This document shows positions 6,366 to 6,900 of a stretch of DNA of 6,900 bases, piece by piece (position 1 is the stretch's first letter; each line of letters opens with the position of its first letter). The notes beneath the pieces were generated by a model, which was not told where the DNA came from, did no database searches, and saw only the letters and a list, made by a program, of their open reading frames with translations. Made by a program: the position numbers and the translations under genes. The stretch comes from Chamaesiphon sp. (lineage in GTDB: Bacteria > Cyanobacteriota > Cyanobacteriia > Cyanobacteriales > Chamaesiphonaceae), in contig JAJAYU010000201.1 of NCBI GenBank assembly GCA_026786125.1, forward strand, positions 1 to 6,900. Reading direction: 5' to 3'.

Positions 6366-6851
6366 TTACTTCTTCCGTTCAAATTGCTCGAAAGCAACTT
6401 CTAATTCTTCGATTTCAATTTCTGTACTTCGAGCATTGACATCAGTTAGTTTATAACTACTTGGCCAAGCGTTAGTTAATTCAAATCTTGCCATTTCCTG
6501 ACTTGCTTGATTATAAATCGATAGAGATATCAGTTTGCGTTGTTTCCCCCATTGACCAGCTTGGATCGATTTAAACCATTTCCAGAGATCCAGCGAACTA
6601 GTCATGCCATGTCGGAGGGTAATATTACCACTTTTTACATTCCCCGGTAGTTTGGTGCTGACTATCTGTTGTCCGCTTCCCCCGCCGACTTTTGTGACTT
6701 CACAGATTTCGATCGGTGCTTGTGTTTGCTGAAATCCGCGACATTCCAAAAAATAGCAATCAGCACTCGCCGTACCATCTAAACTCAATGATAAGTAGAA
6801 CCGCGAAGCAGTCAGAATTTCTGGTAGTTGTTTAGGTTCTGTCACGATCAA
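6366..6851 (-). CDS. contractile injection system inner tube protein (T4 gp19-like)
   Basis: The protein has up to 161 residues. No ATG is available: the longest frame begins at a TTG (6851-6849) and the next choice is a GTG at 6845, so the first two residues are uncertain. An in-frame stop lies 24 bases upstream of the TTG. The chain carries the signatures of gp19/Pvc1/Afp1-type tube subunits: LTASRFYLSLSLDG (13-26), the KLPG...SGNITLRHGM segment (67-83), DLWKWFKSIQAGQ (88-100), LSIYNQASQEMARFELTNAW (110-129), P130, and ELEVAFEQFERKK at the end. Such subunits form stacked hexameric rings inside the sheath and carry cargo. Length is close to the usual 145-160. It is the first complete gene of the window; the 49 bases before it probably include the end of another injection-system gene, which cannot be identified. 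Confidence 0.92.
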   Translation of the reverse strand: MIVTEPKQLPEILTASRFYLSLSLDGTASADCYFLECRGFQQTQAPIEICEVTKVGGGSGQQIVSTKLPGNVKSGNITLRHGMTSSLDLWKWFKSIQAGQWGKQRKLISLSIYNQASQEMARFELTNAWPSSYKLTDVNARSTEIEIEELEVAFEQFERKK

Positions 6852-6900
6852 TCTTATCGATATTAATGATATCTATCTTGGTAGAGACGTTCCACCGGAA

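Noticed and set aside
6852..6900. C-terminus of an upstream gene
   Set aside because: Three minus-strand frames end with stops in or near this stretch and none has enough residues to recognise. An upstream gene is likely, but its frame cannot be chosen.

Overview
The window looks like chromosomal DNA of a cyanobacterium. Two perfect HIP1 palindromes (GCGATCGC at 3909-3916 and 4425-4432) and several near-HIP1 sites are present. One gene carries a COP23 (circadian oscillating protein) domain, a family known essentially from cyanobacteria. The genus cannot be read from this sequence. All eight supported genes lie on the minus strand, so the biological reading order runs from position 6900 down to 1. 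They look like one long, tightly packed transcription unit, cut at both window edges. No rRNA, tRNA, CRISPR array, insertion sequence or convincing promoter was seen.

Upstream block (6851-5455): this is a fragment of a contractile injection system (phage-tail-like, eCIS/tCIS type) locus. It encodes a gp19-like inner tube protein, then two adjacent paralogous tail-assembly-type proteins (the second with a CPQC motif), then a roughly 50-66-residue DUF6760-like protein whose reading frame starts inside its predecessor. Gaps are 9 and 6 nt, followed by an overlap of up to 58 nt. The small gene then overlaps the next one by ATGA, so these genes are probably co-translated. Sheath, spike, baseplate and ATPase genes are not in the window.

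Middle (5458-3563): a 631-residue protein has an N-terminal FHA phosphothreonine-binding domain. A roughly 400-residue acidic linker with repeated 'EEISL'-type motifs follows. At the C-terminus is a domain that aligns with methylglyoxal synthase but lacks most of the catalytic residues. This is the most unusual gene of the window.

Downstream block (3466-1): three proteins with export or membrane signals follow. They are a secreted COP23-domain protein, a membrane-anchored trypsin-like serine protease with an intact His/Asp/Ser triad, and the first 617 residues of a protein with Ig-like modules, one transmembrane helix and a WD40 propeller that runs off the window edge. The two gaps flanking the COP23 gene each contain a compact hairpin without a T-tract.

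Working model (inference): the locus couples an injection particle to a phospho-dependent adaptor (FHA-pseudo-MGS) and to a set of lumen- or periplasm-facing proteins (COP23, protease, WD40) that could sense, anchor or process at the membrane. Cyanobacterial contractile systems anchored to thylakoid membranes are known, which makes a membrane-side accessory module plausible, but nothing in the window proves interaction.
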